Assembly: GCF_020217005.1 (NCBI RefSeq)
Contig: NZ_JAIWOI010000329.1
Location: 1-16,639, forward strand
Source of the DNA: Rheinheimera sp.
GTDB taxonomy: Bacteria > Pseudomonadota > Gammaproteobacteria > Enterobacterales > Alteromonadaceae
Length of the DNA: 16,639 bases
Reading direction: 5' to 3'
In this document: positions 1 to 8,719 of the stretch, in pieces
How positions within the stretch are numbered: the stretch's first letter is position 1
Layout: each line of letters begins with the position of its first letter
Made by a program: the position numbers and the translations under genes
Notes under the pieces: model-generated
What the model saw: the letters and a program-made list of their open reading frames with translations, nothing else
Database searches by the model: none
Told to the model about the DNA's origin: nothing

Positions 1-1
1 G

Positions 2-1087
2 CCATCCGCCGGTGCTTATGCCTATGCCTTTGACTGGGCCGATCAAAAGGCACCCTTGCTGGCTCAGGCGCTGTTGGATCAAGGTGTGGTATTACGCGCT
101 GCCAGCAAGCCATTTTTTGCCAAAACAGCAGAGGGCGAACAGGCCTTTAGCGCTGGTGCTATCGTTATAGCGGCTGGTTTGCAGCAGCACAACAACTGGT
201 TTGAACTTTTAGGTAAAGCCCAGCAGCAAACAGGCTTAGCCATCACAGCTCTTACGTCAGGCTTAACCGCTAAGGGCCAGGATTTAGGCAGTAATGGTTT
301 TGTGCCTGTGACTAAACCTAATGTGCTTTTGGTGGCAGGCCCTGATGTCAACTCCACTGAAGCTGGCGAAGTTTGGTTTAATCTGGAAAAACTGGCTGGT
401 ATTTCGCCAAGTTTAATCGAACCTCAGCGTTTAAGCCGTGTGGATTTAAGTCGCTACACTCACATCATTTTACCGGATGGCAGTTACAACAGCGTGCAGC
501 AAAAGGAGCAACAATTGCTGAATGACTGGGTGAAAAAAGGTGGCGTGCTTTGGGGGCACAAAGGTGGCGCAGCCTTGTTGGTGCGCTCAGGTTTATTGAA
601 AACCAAAGCCTGGAACTCTGCAGACATGAGTATGCTGATTGTTGATCAAGGTTTAAGTTATGCCGATAAAGAAAGTCTGGCTGGTCAGCGCCGTATTGCT
701 GGTGCTATTTATCAGACGCAACTGGATTTAAGTCATCCTTTAACTTTTGGTCTGTCGAATAAAAACCTGCCCGTGTTTAAAAATGGCACTTTCTTGTTGG
801 CGCCCAGTGAAGAGCCTTTTATCAACGTGGCTCGGTATACAGATAAACCTCAACTGGCCGGTTATACAGCGCCCGAATATGTCAGCCGTATCGCTGAAGG
901 TGCGGCAGTCGTTGCGCATAATCATGGCGAAGGTCGTGTCATTGGCATGACAGATAATCCGGTGTTCCGTGGCTATTTTGTTGGCTCCAGCCGTTTACTG
1001 ATCAACGCTTTGTATTTTGGCAAAATGTTTAGCGCGGAGTCCTCTGATGGCGAAGGCGAAGAAGCCCACGAAGACGAAGCGCATTAG
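2..1087 (+). CDS. M14-family zinc carboxypeptidase, C-terminal part (5' end outside window)
   Basis: The reading frame is open from the first bases of the window, so the gene begins to the left. About 361 residues are visible, with no signal peptide and no M14 zinc ligands (HxxE...H), which would lie upstream. The visible part resembles the long C-terminal region of large secreted M14 metallopeptidases of Alteromonadales. It contains an alpha/beta segment like a class I glutamine-amidotransferase fold: a strand VLLVAGPDV, then a YTHIILPDGSYN strand-turn, then WVKKGGVLWGHKGGAA. A later segment ends in RVIGMTDNPVFRGY. The extreme C-terminus is acidic and His-rich (GEGEEAHEDEAH). The TAG stop lies in the 4-bp duplication flanking the adjacent MITE-like element, so the natural C-terminus is kept. 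The family call is recognition from memory of the C-terminal region only; the catalytic domain cannot be checked here. Confidence 0.72.
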   Translation, partial: PSAGAYAYAFDWADQKAPLLAQALLDQGVVLRAASKPFFAKTAEGEQAFSAGAIVIAAGLQQHNNWFELLGKAQQQTGLAITALTSGLTAKGQDLGSNGFVPVTKPNVLLVAGPDVNSTEAGEVWFNLEKLAGISPSLIEPQRLSRVDLSRYTHIILPDGSYNSVQQKEQQLLNDWVKKGGVLWGHKGGAALLVRSGLLKTKAWNSADMSMLIVDQGLSYADKESLAGQRRIAGAIYQTQLDLSHPLTFGLSNKNLPVFKNGTFLLAPSEEPFINVARYTDKPQLAGYTAPEYVSRIAEGAAVVAHNHGEGRVIGMTDNPVFRGYFVGSSRLLINALYFGKMFSAESSDGEGEEAHEDEAH

Positions 1088-1322
1088 ATAACCTGAACTC
1101 GGTGTAAGCCGCGTCGCTGAATAGGCATCTTTTTGCCGCCTCTCTGCGTTGCTCTGTCTAGCCATAGCTCACTATGGCGTACGACAAAGCGCCTTGAGAT
1201 CCACAAAAATCTGCGCATTCCGTTGGTAAAGAATATAGTGTTTAAAAGGTGTAATTTTACTGCATTGATTTTATTGGCTAAATCAAAGAGCGCCGACACT
1301 CATTACCCCGAGTTCAGGTTAT
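1088..1322. mobile_element. MITE-like non-autonomous element, 235 bp, with TIRs and TTAG target duplication
   Basis: The ends are inverted repeats: 1088-1107 (ATAACCTGAACTCGGTGTAA) and the complement of 1303-1322, differing at one base of 20. Both sides carry the same 4 bases, TTAG (1084-1087 and 1323-1326), as expected of a target-site duplication. There is no credible coding frame inside. An internal perfect hairpin GCCATAG-CTCA-CTATGGC lies at 1161-1178. The element fills the whole gap between the convergent carboxypeptidase and comF genes. Terminal repeats, duplication, size and lack of coding capacity together fit a MITE; the parent transposase family is not identifiable from this window. 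Confidence 0.75.
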
Positions 1323-2020
1323 TTAGCCCTGGTGATGGCCAGAGTCCAGACGCTGACGGTCTGGACTCCTTTAGCTTTGAGCAAAGCGCTCAGGTAATCC
1401 AGAGTGGCCCCTGTAGTTATGACGTCGTCCACCAAAGTGACATGAGCGGGCAGGGCGCGTTTTTGCAGCTCAATTTTGCCTTTTAAATTCGCCAGCCGCT
1501 CTTTGCGATTCAGTCCAATCTGATGGGGTACTAAATTTGTGCTTTGAAACAAACTGACACAAGGTTTTTGCCAGGCGGCAGAGAGCTGTAGTGCCAACAG
1601 TTTTGCCTGATTAAAGCCTCTTTCCTGCAGTCTTTGATTAGATATGGGTGTATAGCTAATACAATCCGGCAGGGAGCCACCTTGCTGTTGATAGACTAGT
1701 GCCTGCTGATAAATCAACTGACACAACAACTCGCCTGCTGCGTGATGCTGCTGAAATTTCCACTGGCTGATCCAATGGCGGTAAGGTTGTCGGTACCAAC
1801 TTAAGCTGCAAAGACGATCAAACTTGGGCCTGGTGAAACCTTGTGCGACTTGAGGTAGTAACAAAGCATTGTGTTCAACCCAGCTTAAATCCAATTTAGG
1901 TAATTGAGCATGGCAAAAATCGCATAGCTGGGCCTGCGGTTGTTGCACCTGCATTTGGCACCAAAGACAGCTGTTTGGCGCTAGATGATGCACCAGTCGC
2001 TGCAATAAAGTCGCTTGCAT
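1319..2020 (-). CDS. comF: ComF/GntX family phosphoribosyltransferase-like protein
   Basis: ComF-family proteins combine an N-terminal zinc ribbon with a type I phosphoribosyltransferase fold. They are linked to DNA uptake in competent bacteria and, as GntX/YhgH, to use of DNA as a nutrient. Counting from the ATG at 2024-2026, Cys20-xx-Cys23 and Cys35-xx-Cys38 form the zinc ribbon, and residues 196-206 (VTLVDDVITTG) are the PRPP-binding loop. I place the start at the second ATG (2018-2020), giving 233 aa, because AGGG sits 6 bases before it while the first ATG directly abuts that site. The gene is divergent from bioH, with only about 50 bp between them, the same pairing seen in E. coli (bioH-gntX). 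The stop codon (1319-1321) lies inside the terminal repeat of the MITE-like element, so the C-terminus after Arg-Ala was probably altered by the insertion. Confidence 0.9.
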   Translation of the reverse strand: MQATLLQRLVHHLAPNSCLWCQMQVQQPQAQLCDFCHAQLPKLDLSWVEHNALLLPQVAQGFTRPKFDRLCSLSWYRQPYRHWISQWKFQQHHAAGELLCQLIYQQALVYQQQGGSLPDCISYTPISNQRLQERGFNQAKLLALQLSAAWQKPCVSLFQSTNLVPHQIGLNRKERLANLKGKIELQKRALPAHVTLVDDVITTGATLDYLSALLKAKGVQTVSVWTLAITRAK

Positions 2021-2074
2021 CTGCATCCCTGCTTTGATAAAAGGCCTGTCATAACCTCAAGTATGGTCGAGTGA

Positions 2075-2830
2075 ATGAGCGAACAACTAAAATTTAGCCA
2101 AACCCCAGTGGTGTTCTTGCATGGCTGGGGCTTAAACCATCAGGTCTGGTCGCAACTGGTGTTGGCATTACCAAAAGAACTGGATATAAGGACGCCTGAT
2201 CTGCCTGGCTTTGGTTTGTCTCCTTGTCCTGAGTCCTATGATATTGACTCTGTGCTGACGCAATTGGCTGAGCAAATCCCGGATCAAAGCATTTTGATAG
2301 GCTGGTCTTTAGGTGGGGTATTGGCCATAGCATTAGCCAGCCGCTACCCGGAAAAAGTACAGAAGCTGGGGCTAATTGCCAGTTCGCCCTGTTTTATGGC
2401 GAAAGACAACTGGCCAGGCATGGAAGGGCGGGTGATGCAGCAATTTGCTGGTCAATTGCAGCAGGATCTGGCCTTAACAGTAGAGCGATTTTTAGCTATT
2501 CAGGCCATGGGCAGCAGCACAGCACGGCAGGATATTAAACTATTAAAACAAGCAGTCTTGAGTTTAGCTTTGCCTTCGGCTACTGCTTTACAAGGTGGAC
2601 TGGAGTTATTGGCCACTTTAGATATGAGGCAAGAATTTGCCGCTTTAACATTGCCCGTTTTTAGCATTTTAGGTCGTTTGGACTCACTGGTCCCCGTCGC
2701 TATAGCCCCCTTGTTACAAAGTTTACGCCCTGAGTTACAGTTGGCTATACTGCAGAAATCCTCACACGCACCTTTTATTTCGCATCAACAAGAGTTTATT
2801 TCCCTTTTATTGCCACATTTGTCCGATTAA
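2075..2830 (+). CDS. bioH: Pimeloyl-[ACP] methyl ester esterase BioH
   Basis: BioH removes the methyl group from pimeloyl-ACP methyl ester, closing the BioC-BioH route that makes the pimelate moiety of biotin; it acts in the cytoplasm. The 251-aa product is a typical alpha/beta hydrolase. The oxyanion segment is VFLHGWGLN (13-21), the nucleophile elbow GWSLGG carries Ser78, and the remaining triad members are Asp203 (GRLDSLVP) and His231 (SSHAPF). Order and spacing match the E. coli enzyme closely. The ribosome site (GAGTGA before the ATG) is weak. The gene is divergent from comF and followed by a hairpin terminator at 2861-2880. Confidence rests on triad placement, length and neighbourhood. 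Confidence 0.93.
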   Translation: MSEQLKFSQTPVVFLHGWGLNHQVWSQLVLALPKELDIRTPDLPGFGLSPCPESYDIDSVLTQLAEQIPDQSILIGWSLGGVLAIALASRYPEKVQKLGLIASSPCFMAKDNWPGMEGRVMQQFAGQLQQDLALTVERFLAIQAMGSSTARQDIKLLKQAVLSLALPSATALQGGLELLATLDMRQEFAALTLPVFSILGRLDSLVPVAIAPLLQSLRPELQLAILQKSSHAPFISHQQEFISLLLPHLSD

Positions 2831-2860
2831 ATTTAACTAAATTAGAAAAATCTGCAATTT

Positions 2861-2880
2861 GGCGGCAAATACTTGCCGCC
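2861..2880 (+). terminator. Likely intrinsic terminator of bioH
   Basis: A perfect 8-bp GC-rich stem GGCGGCAA/TTGCCGCC with a 4-nt loop lies 30 bp after the bioH stop, followed by a loosely T-rich stretch (CTTTCGTTTT). The T-run is interrupted, so termination may be partial. It separates bioH from the next two genes. Confidence 0.6.
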
Positions 2881-2943
2881 GGGCTTTCGTTTTGCCGAAA
2901 AATGACTAATAATTACTCAGTTAAATTAGTCAACGAGGTCAGG

Positions 2944-3213
2944 ATGGAAATCAGTTCAGCCTTTACGAGCGGTTTTCAGGGCTTTCAGCGTGCATCAGAC
3001 GCTGTGACTGAAGCGACCGCAAATATAAATCAGCAAACTGCCCAAAGCAGTAATCAACGTGCACTGGAAACTCCGGTGGAGCCAAGTACTGGCCCCTCAA
3101 TAGAGCAAAGTCTGGTGACGTTAACTAATGAACAAATTAATGCTGAAGCCAATATGAAGTCTGTAAAAACAGCCGACGAGATGTTGGGTTCTATAATTGA
3201 TTTAAGGGTGTAA
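2944..3213 (+). CDS. Small protein resembling the C-terminal segment of flagellar rod/hook proteins
   Basis: The 89-aa product starts at the ATG at 2944, preceded by GAGGTCAGG. An earlier in-frame ATG at 2902 would add 14 residues but has no ribosome site. The first half is Ser/Thr/Gln/Ala-rich, with no signal peptide or membrane segment. The last 35 residues follow the pattern of the FlgE/FlgG/FlgC C-terminal helix: an amphipathic segment (SLVTLTNEQINAEANMKSVK) and then TADEMLGSIIDLRV, close to the KTADEMLGTLLDL ending of hook/rod proteins. The normal N-terminal rod domain and the large middle domain are absent, so it is not a structural rod gene in the usual sense. It is followed after 9 bp by the SprA-like gene, suggesting one transcription unit. 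The similarity is from my own reading; its role is unknown. Confidence 0.75.
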   Translation: MEISSAFTSGFQGFQRASDAVTEATANINQQTAQSSNQRALETPVEPSTGPSIEQSLVTLTNEQINAEANMKSVKTADEMLGSIIDLRV

Positions 3214-3222
3214 TTAAGCTTT

Positions 3223-4110
3223 ATGTTACTGACTTCGAATTACCCAAATGTGCCATTGCACACTGGTAATCCGGCCATGGATATGGTCCGGCGCGATAAT
3301 TTGCGTCGTGAAGTTATTGAACCTGTCGCAGCTATGGAACGCTCTGCTGCCGAAAAAGGCCTGATGGCGGATGAAAAAAGCCGCAATGGTAACAGTCCTA
3401 CCCCAAGTACATATGAAGACGTCAAAACCAAAGGCTTAGAATACCGTCAGGCCGTAGTGGAAAAAGATCCGCAATCAGGTTCAGATCAGGAGAAACAAGG
3501 TTCCTCTGAACAGCAAAAAGACGATCCTCAGCAGCAAAAAGAAGAGCAGGCTGAACAAAAACGTATTGCGGAATTAAAAGCCCGGGATCAGGAAGTAAAA
3601 GTTCACGAGCAGGCTCATGCAGCTATTGGCGGTCAATATGCCGGTGCACCCAGCTATGAATATGAAACTGGTCCCGATGGTCAGCAATACGCAGTAGGTG
3701 GTGAAGTCCGTATTGATGTGTCTGAAGTACCTAATGATCCACGTGCTACCATCCAAAAAATGCAGCAGGTTAAAGCTGCTGCTTTAGCCCCAGCAGAGCC
3801 ATCTAATGCAGACCGGGCTGTAGCAGCTCAGGCAAGTCGTACCTTAATGGAAGCCCAAGCCGATTTAGCGGCAGAAATTGCGCAGATGGCTACTGCAAGT
3901 CCGGAGAAAACAGCACAAACTGCTTCTTCTGATGGTACTGAATGGGAGCCCTATGAAGCGCCTGCGAATAATGAGGCCAATGATTTTGCACCTGCTGATT
4001 TCAAATCTCTGCAGCGTGACCCATTAATGTCACTGCGTTCTGATGTGATTTCAGGTTTTTATGCCAGAGCAACTCAGGTTTCTGAACGGCCTTTATTGCA
4101 AATTGCTTAA
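3223..4110 (+). CDS. SprA-related putative zinc metalloprotease (CJM1_0395-like)
   Basis: The 295-aa product has a disordered, Gln/Glu/Lys-rich segment (about 55-120), then a conserved block starting near 120. That block holds HEQAH (128-132), an HEXXH zinc-binding signature, followed by AAIGGQYAG, YEYETGPDGQQYAVGGEV and a PRATIQKMQQVKAAALAP segment. This order is characteristic of the SprA-related family, often annotated as a putative metalloprotease. Whether the family is proteolytic is not established as far as I know. There is no signal peptide. The ATG has a poor ribosome site and lies 9 bp after the preceding stop, so translational coupling with the small rod-like protein is likely. The C-terminal third is low-complexity and variable. 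A strong terminator follows at 4161-4184. Confidence 0.82.
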   Translation: MLLTSNYPNVPLHTGNPAMDMVRRDNLRREVIEPVAAMERSAAEKGLMADEKSRNGNSPTPSTYEDVKTKGLEYRQAVVEKDPQSGSDQEKQGSSEQQKDDPQQQKEEQAEQKRIAELKARDQEVKVHEQAHAAIGGQYAGAPSYEYETGPDGQQYAVGGEVRIDVSEVPNDPRATIQKMQQVKAAALAPAEPSNADRAVAAQASRTLMEAQADLAAEIAQMATASPEKTAQTASSDGTEWEPYEAPANNEANDFAPADFKSLQRDPLMSLRSDVISGFYARATQVSERPLLQIA

Positions 4111-4160
4111 CGCTACCTGATCCAACTCCAGTGGATATATGGTTGGAATAGAATTTAAAC

Positions 4161-4184
4161 AAAAGCCGGGCAGACCCGGCTTTT
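4161..4184. terminator. Bidirectional intrinsic terminator between the SprA-like gene and tex
   Basis: A perfect stem AAAAGCCGGG/CCCGGCTTTT with loop CAGA, followed on the plus strand by a T-rich tail. A-rich and T-rich flanks on both sides let it serve both convergent genes. Confidence 0.9.
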
Positions 4185-4209
4185 GTTTTATAGTGCCAAA
4201 TCGAGGGTA

Positions 4210-6531
4210 TTACTTTTTAAACTTGGCAAAAGCCTGAGCAAAAGCATTGCCCATAGCGGCATTTGGTACTTCTGGCGTTTTTGCTGGTTTAGCCGCTTTG
4301 GCTGAACCTGAGCCTGCAGAACGTGACGCCTCTTTTCCGGCACCGCCAGCGCCCTTGGCCGCCGGTTGTTCGTCCATTCGCATCGTTAACGCTATACGTT
4401 TACGGTCCAGTTCAACTTCCAGTACTTTCACTTTGACGATATCGCCAGCTTTAACCACCTGATGTGGGTCTGAGACAAACTTGTCCGTTAAAGAAGAAAT
4501 ATGCACTAAGCCGTCCTGATGCACGCCGATATCGACGAAAGCGCCAAAGTTGGTGACATTAGTGACCACGCCTTCCAGCAACATACCAGGCTTTAAGTCG
4601 GCCATGGTTTCTACGCCATCTTTAAAGGCAGCAGTTTTAAATTCAGGGCGAGGATCACGGCCTGGTTTATCCAGCTCTTTAATCACGTCTTCTACTGTAG
4701 GCAGACCAAAATGCTCGTCGACAAAATCGGCAGGATTCAGGCTTTTTAAGAAAGCGCTGTTGCCCAGCAGTTGCTCTATAGGTTGGCCAAATTTCGCCAG
4801 AATTTTTTCCACTAAAGGATAAGCTTCAGGGTGAACTGAAGAGGAATCCAAAGGATCCAAACCTTTGTTAATACGAAGGAAACCTGCAGCTTGTTCATAA
4901 GCTTTAGGCCCTAAGCGGGCAACTTTCAATAAATCTTTACGTTGCTGGAAGCGGCCGTGGGTGTCACGGTACACCACAATATTTTGGGCCAGCGTTTTGT
5001 TTAAACCTGCTACCCTTGCCAGTAAAGGCACGGACGCCATATTTAAATCCACACCAACGGCGTTTACACAGTCTTCCACTACGGCGTCCAGAGACTTCGC
5101 TAACAAGCTTTGGTTCACATCGTGCTGGTATTGCCCAACACCTATAGCTTTAGGCTCCACTTTCACCAACTCGGCCAATGGATCCTGTAAACGACGGCCT
5201 ATAGACACAGCACCACGTAAGGATACATCCAGATCCGGGAATTCCTGTGAGGCCAGCTCGGAAGCTGAATACACCGAAGCACCGGCTTCAGACACCATAA
5301 TTTTGCTGATATTCTGTTCTGGCAGCAGTTTGATCACATCGGCGGCTAACTTGTCGGTTTCGCGTGAAGCTGTACCGTTACCAATAGCGATCAGCTCAAT
5401 TTTGTGTTGTTTAGCTAAAGCCGCTAAAGTGCGGACAGATTTGTCCCAGTGATTTTGTGGGGCATGAGGGAATACAGTGGTCTGGTCCACCAGCTTGCCG
5501 GTTTCATCAATAGCAGTGACTTTCACACCAGTACGTAAACCCGGGTCCAGTGCCAGCGTAGGGCGCATACCAGCCGGGGCGGCCATTAATAAGTCTTTTA
5601 AGTTACGGGCAAATACTTTAATGGCTTCCTCTTCGGCTTGCTCACGCAATTCGCCTAACAAGTCATTTTCTAAATGCAGGTGTAATTTTACTTTCCAGGT
5701 CCATTGCACAACAGTACGCAGAAAATCATCAGCAGCACGGCCTTGCTGGCGGATATCAAAATGGTTGGCGATCATTTGTTCGCAGATGGCATGAGCAGAA
5801 GTGTCGTCGGCATCAGGTTGCAATTGCAGGTTTAAAATGCCTTCGTTGCGGCCACGGAACATCGCCAATGCGCGATGGGACGGCACTGTTTTAAAAGCTT
5901 CTTTGTGTTCAAAATAATCGCGGAACTTAGCGCCTTCCTGCTCTTTACCTGCCACCATGCTGCTTTTCAGTACGGCATTCTGGCTTAAGTGACGGCGCAA
6001 TTTTGCCAGCAACGCTGCATCTTCGGCAAAACGTTCCATCAGAATGTATTTCACACCATCCAGCACAGCTTTGCTGTCGGCAAAACCAGCTTCGGCGTTT
6101 AAATAAGTGGCAGCTTGTTGCTCCGGCACTAAAGTGGGGTCGTTAAACAGCGCATTGGCCAGAGGTTCTAAGCCCGCTTCAATAGCGATTTGGCCTTTGG
6201 TACGGCGTTTTGCCTTATAAGGCAAATACAAATCTTCTAAACGGGTTTTATTGTCTGCCGCCAACAGTTCTTGTTTCAGCTCTGGTGTCAGCTTGCCTTG
6301 TTCATCTATGGTTTTGATAATGACCTGACGTCTGTCTTCCAGCTCACGCAAATAAGTCAAGCGCAGATCCAGGTTACGTAGCTGGGTATCGTCCAGGCCA
6401 CCTGTGACTTCTTTACGGTAACGGGCGATAAAAGGCACAGTAGCGCCTTCGTCCATCAACTGAATAGCTGCTGCAACCTGCTCTGGACGTGCTGAAATTT
6501 CCAGAGCAATTTGTTTAATAATCATAGACAT
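4210..6531 (-). CDS. tex: Transcription accessory protein Tex (S1 RNA-binding protein, YhgF)
   Basis: Tex is a cytoplasmic nucleic-acid-binding protein linked to transcription and to expression of toxins and stress genes. The 773-aa length is normal. Domains in order: helical Tex N-terminus (about 1-320, with [17 protein letters not shown] at 32-48), YqgF/RNase H-like fold from about 324 ([13 protein letters not shown], then [13 protein letters not shown] at 381-393), helix-hairpin-helix region (about 495-550, VDLNMAS to [11 protein letters not shown]), and an S1 domain (about 647-718, [21 protein letters not shown]). A low-complexity Ala/Gly/Ser/Lys tail of about 55 residues ends it. The start has AGGAAG 9 bases upstream. 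In E. coli tex (yhgF) sits next to greB; here an aldehyde dehydrogenase gene lies between them. Confidence 0.97.
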   Translation of the reverse strand: MSMIIKQIALEISARPEQVAAAIQLMDEGATVPFIARYRKEVTGGLDDTQLRNLDLRLTYLRELEDRRQVIIKTIDEQGKLTPELKQELLAADNKTRLEDLYLPYKAKRRTKGQIAIEAGLEPLANALFNDPTLVPEQQAATYLNAEAGFADSKAVLDGVKYILMERFAEDAALLAKLRRHLSQNAVLKSSMVAGKEQEGAKFRDYFEHKEAFKTVPSHRALAMFRGRNEGILNLQLQPDADDTSAHAICEQMIANHFDIRQQGRAADDFLRTVVQWTWKVKLHLHLENDLLGELREQAEEEAIKVFARNLKDLLMAAPAGMRPTLALDPGLRTGVKVTAIDETGKLVDQTTVFPHAPQNHWDKSVRTLAALAKQHKIELIAIGNGTASRETDKLAADVIKLLPEQNISKIMVSEAGASVYSASELASQEFPDLDVSLRGAVSIGRRLQDPLAELVKVEPKAIGVGQYQHDVNQSLLAKSLDAVVEDCVNAVGVDLNMASVPLLARVAGLNKTLAQNIVVYRDTHGRFQQRKDLLKVARLGPKAYEQAAGFLRINKGLDPLDSSSVHPEAYPLVEKILAKFGQPIEQLLGNSAFLKSLNPADFVDEHFGLPTVEDVIKELDKPGRDPRPEFKTAAFKDGVETMADLKPGMLLEGVVTNVTNFGAFVDIGVHQDGLVHISSLTDKFVSDPHQVVKAGDIVKVKVLEVELDRKRIALTMRMDEQPAAKGAGGAGKEASRSAGSGSAKAAKPAKTPEVPNAAMGNAFAQAFAKFKK

Positions 6532-6638
6532 AACTTAAAGCTTCCTTAGCATCCGGCGACTTTGAGACAAGTAAAAGCCGGACTGGTTCTTATCAACTGC
6601 GGCAATTGTCCACTGTTAAGGCTAAAAAATCCAATAGC

Positions 6639-6658
6639 AAAACGCTGAAGCGTGTTTT
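6639..6658 (-). terminator. Possible weak terminator after the aldehyde dehydrogenase gene
   Basis: AAAACGC and GTGTTTT can pair (one G:T) around a 6-nt loop, 16 bp past the minus-strand stop. On the minus strand the hairpin ends in GCGTTTT, giving a very short T-run. The structure is marginal and the call tentative. Confidence 0.3.
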
Positions 6659-6673
6659 GTCCAAACCAGTTGG

Positions 6674-8038
6674 CTAACTGAGCCAGTTCAACACTTTAGC
6701 TTTCCAATCGGCGTAAGGCGCGAAACGCACCGGAAGTTCAGGCCAAAGTGGGCGTTTTAATACAGATTTCAAATGGCTAAATTGTTCAAAACCTGCTTTG
6801 CCTGAATACTGCCCCATACCACTGGGGCCTACACCACCAAAAGGCAATTCGGATACAGCCATAAACATCAGTACATCGTTAATACACTGACTGCCACTGC
6901 TGATTTGCTCCACCCATTGCTGTTGCTGTGTACTGCTATTGCTGAACAAATAGGCTGACAATGGTTTGTCGCGTTTCTGCACTAAAGCTACGGCGGCATC
7001 AAAACCGCCGATAGAAATCAGAGGCAGTACGGGGCCAAAGATTTCCTCTGTCATCAAAGGACTCTCAAGAGGTGGGTCCAGTACTAGAGTCGGACTGAAA
7101 TACAACTGCTCCAGGTCCACTTCACCACCGTGATATACATTGGTACCGTCCAGATAACTGTGCACCCGTTTTAAGTGGCGCTGGTTAATAATACGGCCAT
7201 AGTCAGGACTGAGTTTGGGATCGTCACCATACATCTGGTGCAACTGCGCCTTAATTTCTTCCGCCAATGACTGAGCTATATCTTTGTGCGCCAGAATATA
7301 ATCAGGTGCTATGCAGGTTTGGCCTGCATTGAGCCATTTACCCCAGGCTATACGCTGAGCTGTCAGCTTTAAATCGGCACTGCTGTCGACATAGACCGGG
7401 CTTTTGCCACCTAGTTCTAAAGTGACTGGGGTTAAATGTTCAGCGGCGGCTCGCAGCACAATTTTGCCGACCTGGCCATTGCCTGTGTACATAATATGAT
7501 CAAAAGGCAGTTTCAATAACTCTGTAGTCTCAGCCACGCCGCCTTCGATGACAACCACAGCCTCTTTATCTAAATACAAGGGTAGTAAACGGGCCATAAT
7601 GGCAGAAGTGGCCGGAGCCAGTTCAGAGGGTTTGAGTACGGCACAGTTACCCGCAGACAACACAGCGACCAAAGGAGCCAGAGCGAGCTGAAGCGGGTAA
7701 TTCCAGGCGCTGATAATGAGTACGGAGCCATAAGGTTCAGGTTGAATAAAAGCCATTGAAGGAAAAGTACGCAGACCCGTGCTGACCCGGCGTGGTTTGG
7801 CCCAACTTTTCAGCTTGCTAAGGCAATGTTTAATGTCTGAATGCAAGTAATTTATTTCACTGAGCATGGCCTCAAAGGACGGTTTTGCTAAATCTTGTTG
7901 TAAGGCCTGTAATAACTCGCTTTGATGCGACGTCAGCAGCAATTGAAGTTGTTTCAGTTGCTGTCTACGCCAGTTCAGATTTTTGGTGATGCCGCTGGCA
8001 AAATACAGCTGTTGTTGATTCAATACTTGCTGATACAT
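6674..8038 (-). CDS. Aldehyde dehydrogenase, class 3 type (coniferyl/fatty aldehyde dehydrogenase-like)
   Basis: Enzymes of this class oxidise aldehydes to carboxylic acids with NAD(P)+. The 454-aa product has the short ALDH3 layout: the Asn of AWNYPLQ (Asn113), the general-base Glu208 in LELGGKSP, and the catalytic Cys242 in NAGQTCIAPDY. An EEIFGPVLP motif and the C-terminal ELPFGGVGPSGMG block follow. The NAGQTC(I/V)APDY form and the length favour bacterial coniferyl-aldehyde-dehydrogenase-like members of the ALDH3 family; the true substrate cannot be read from sequence. The gene begins 8 bp after greB, and its ribosome site (AAGG) overlaps the greB stop codon, so the two are cotranscribed and probably translationally coupled. 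This insertion into the usual greB-tex neighbourhood looks like a lineage-specific gain. Confidence 0.93.
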   Translation of the reverse strand: MYQQVLNQQQLYFASGITKNLNWRRQQLKQLQLLLTSHQSELLQALQQDLAKPSFEAMLSEINYLHSDIKHCLSKLKSWAKPRRVSTGLRTFPSMAFIQPEPYGSVLIISAWNYPLQLALAPLVAVLSAGNCAVLKPSELAPATSAIMARLLPLYLDKEAVVVIEGGVAETTELLKLPFDHIMYTGNGQVGKIVLRAAAEHLTPVTLELGGKSPVYVDSSADLKLTAQRIAWGKWLNAGQTCIAPDYILAHKDIAQSLAEEIKAQLHQMYGDDPKLSPDYGRIINQRHLKRVHSYLDGTNVYHGGEVDLEQLYFSPTLVLDPPLESPLMTEEIFGPVLPLISIGGFDAAVALVQKRDKPLSAYLFSNSSTQQQQWVEQISSGSQCINDVLMFMAVSELPFGGVGPSGMGQYSGKAGFEQFSHLKSVLKRPLWPELPVRFAPYADWKAKVLNWLS

Positions 8039-8046
8039 AACACACC

Positions 8047-8532
8047 TTAGTTTTTTTGTTGGGGATACCAGATTTTGTTAATCCACCATTCTTTGATGCC
8101 GGTGGGTGTCGGCACTTTCACTTCATCATCTGCTTGTTTTTTAATCAAAGCCCTGGCCATAGGGGAGTCTATCGAAATGTAATCATTGCGACCATAAATC
8201 TCATCAGGCCCGACAATACGAAAGGTCAGTTGTTCACCTTCGTCATTTTCAATTTCAACCCAGGCACCAAAAAACACCCTGCCATCTTGTTGTGGTGAAT
8301 AATCCACCACTTTAATCACTTCCAGGCGTTTGCGTAAATACCGGACTCTTCTGTCTATTTCGCGCAAAAGTTTCTTGTTGTATTGATAGTCCGCATTTTC
8401 ACTACGATCGCCCAGACTGGCCGCCCAAGCCACTTTGGCCGTGGTATCCGGGCGTTTTTCCCGCCATAGATGGTTTAACTCCTGTTGTAAGGCTTCATAA
8501 CCTTCGCGGGTGACTAACTCTGTTTTACTCAT
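8047..8532 (-). CDS. greB: Transcription elongation factor GreB
   Basis: GreB enters the RNA polymerase secondary channel and promotes cleavage of backtracked RNA. The 161-aa product has the GreA/GreB N-terminal coiled coil (about 1-78), with the acidic tip LGDRSENADYQYNKK (Asp42, Glu45). The C-terminal FKBP-like domain (about 80-157) includes RIVGPDEIYGRNDYISIDSP and ends in GIKEWWINKIWY. The hydrophobic C-terminal block and long length favour GreB over GreA. It is the first gene of a two-gene unit with the aldehyde dehydrogenase. The ribosome site before the ATG is weak (GGATAGC). It lies near ompR-envZ, as in E. coli. Confidence 0.97.
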   Translation of the reverse strand: MSKTELVTREGYEALQQELNHLWREKRPDTTAKVAWAASLGDRSENADYQYNKKLLREIDRRVRYLRKRLEVIKVVDYSPQQDGRVFFGAWVEIENDEGEQLTFRIVGPDEIYGRNDYISIDSPMARALIKKQADDEVKVPTPTGIKEWWINKIWYPQQKN

Positions 8533-8719
8533 GCTATCCGGTGACTAAGTGACAAAAAACAAGGTGATTCTGGTCTGACTTTATAACCATTTCACTGCAA
8601 AGTGGAAAGGGAAGCTGATGAATTTCAATAGCTACCACAAAACAGCGGAATACACTTTGTCTTCAAATTAAGAAGATTGAAAAAATAAATACATATTAAT
8701 CATGCATATACGGTATTTA

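Noticed and set aside
1133..1486. Plus-strand 117-aa frame
   Set aside because: It crosses the MITE-like element and runs antisense through the 3' part of comF; no ribosome site and no protein-like pattern.
2859..2875. Sigma-54 promoter-like TGGC...TTGC before the small flagellar-like gene
   Set aside because: Spacing between GG and GC is 12 (or 9) instead of 10, and the bases are explained by the bioH terminator hairpin.
4961..5452. Plus-strand 163-aa frame
   Set aside because: It is the antisense shadow of tex; composition is Ser/Thr/Ala-rich as expected of a complementary-strand artefact.
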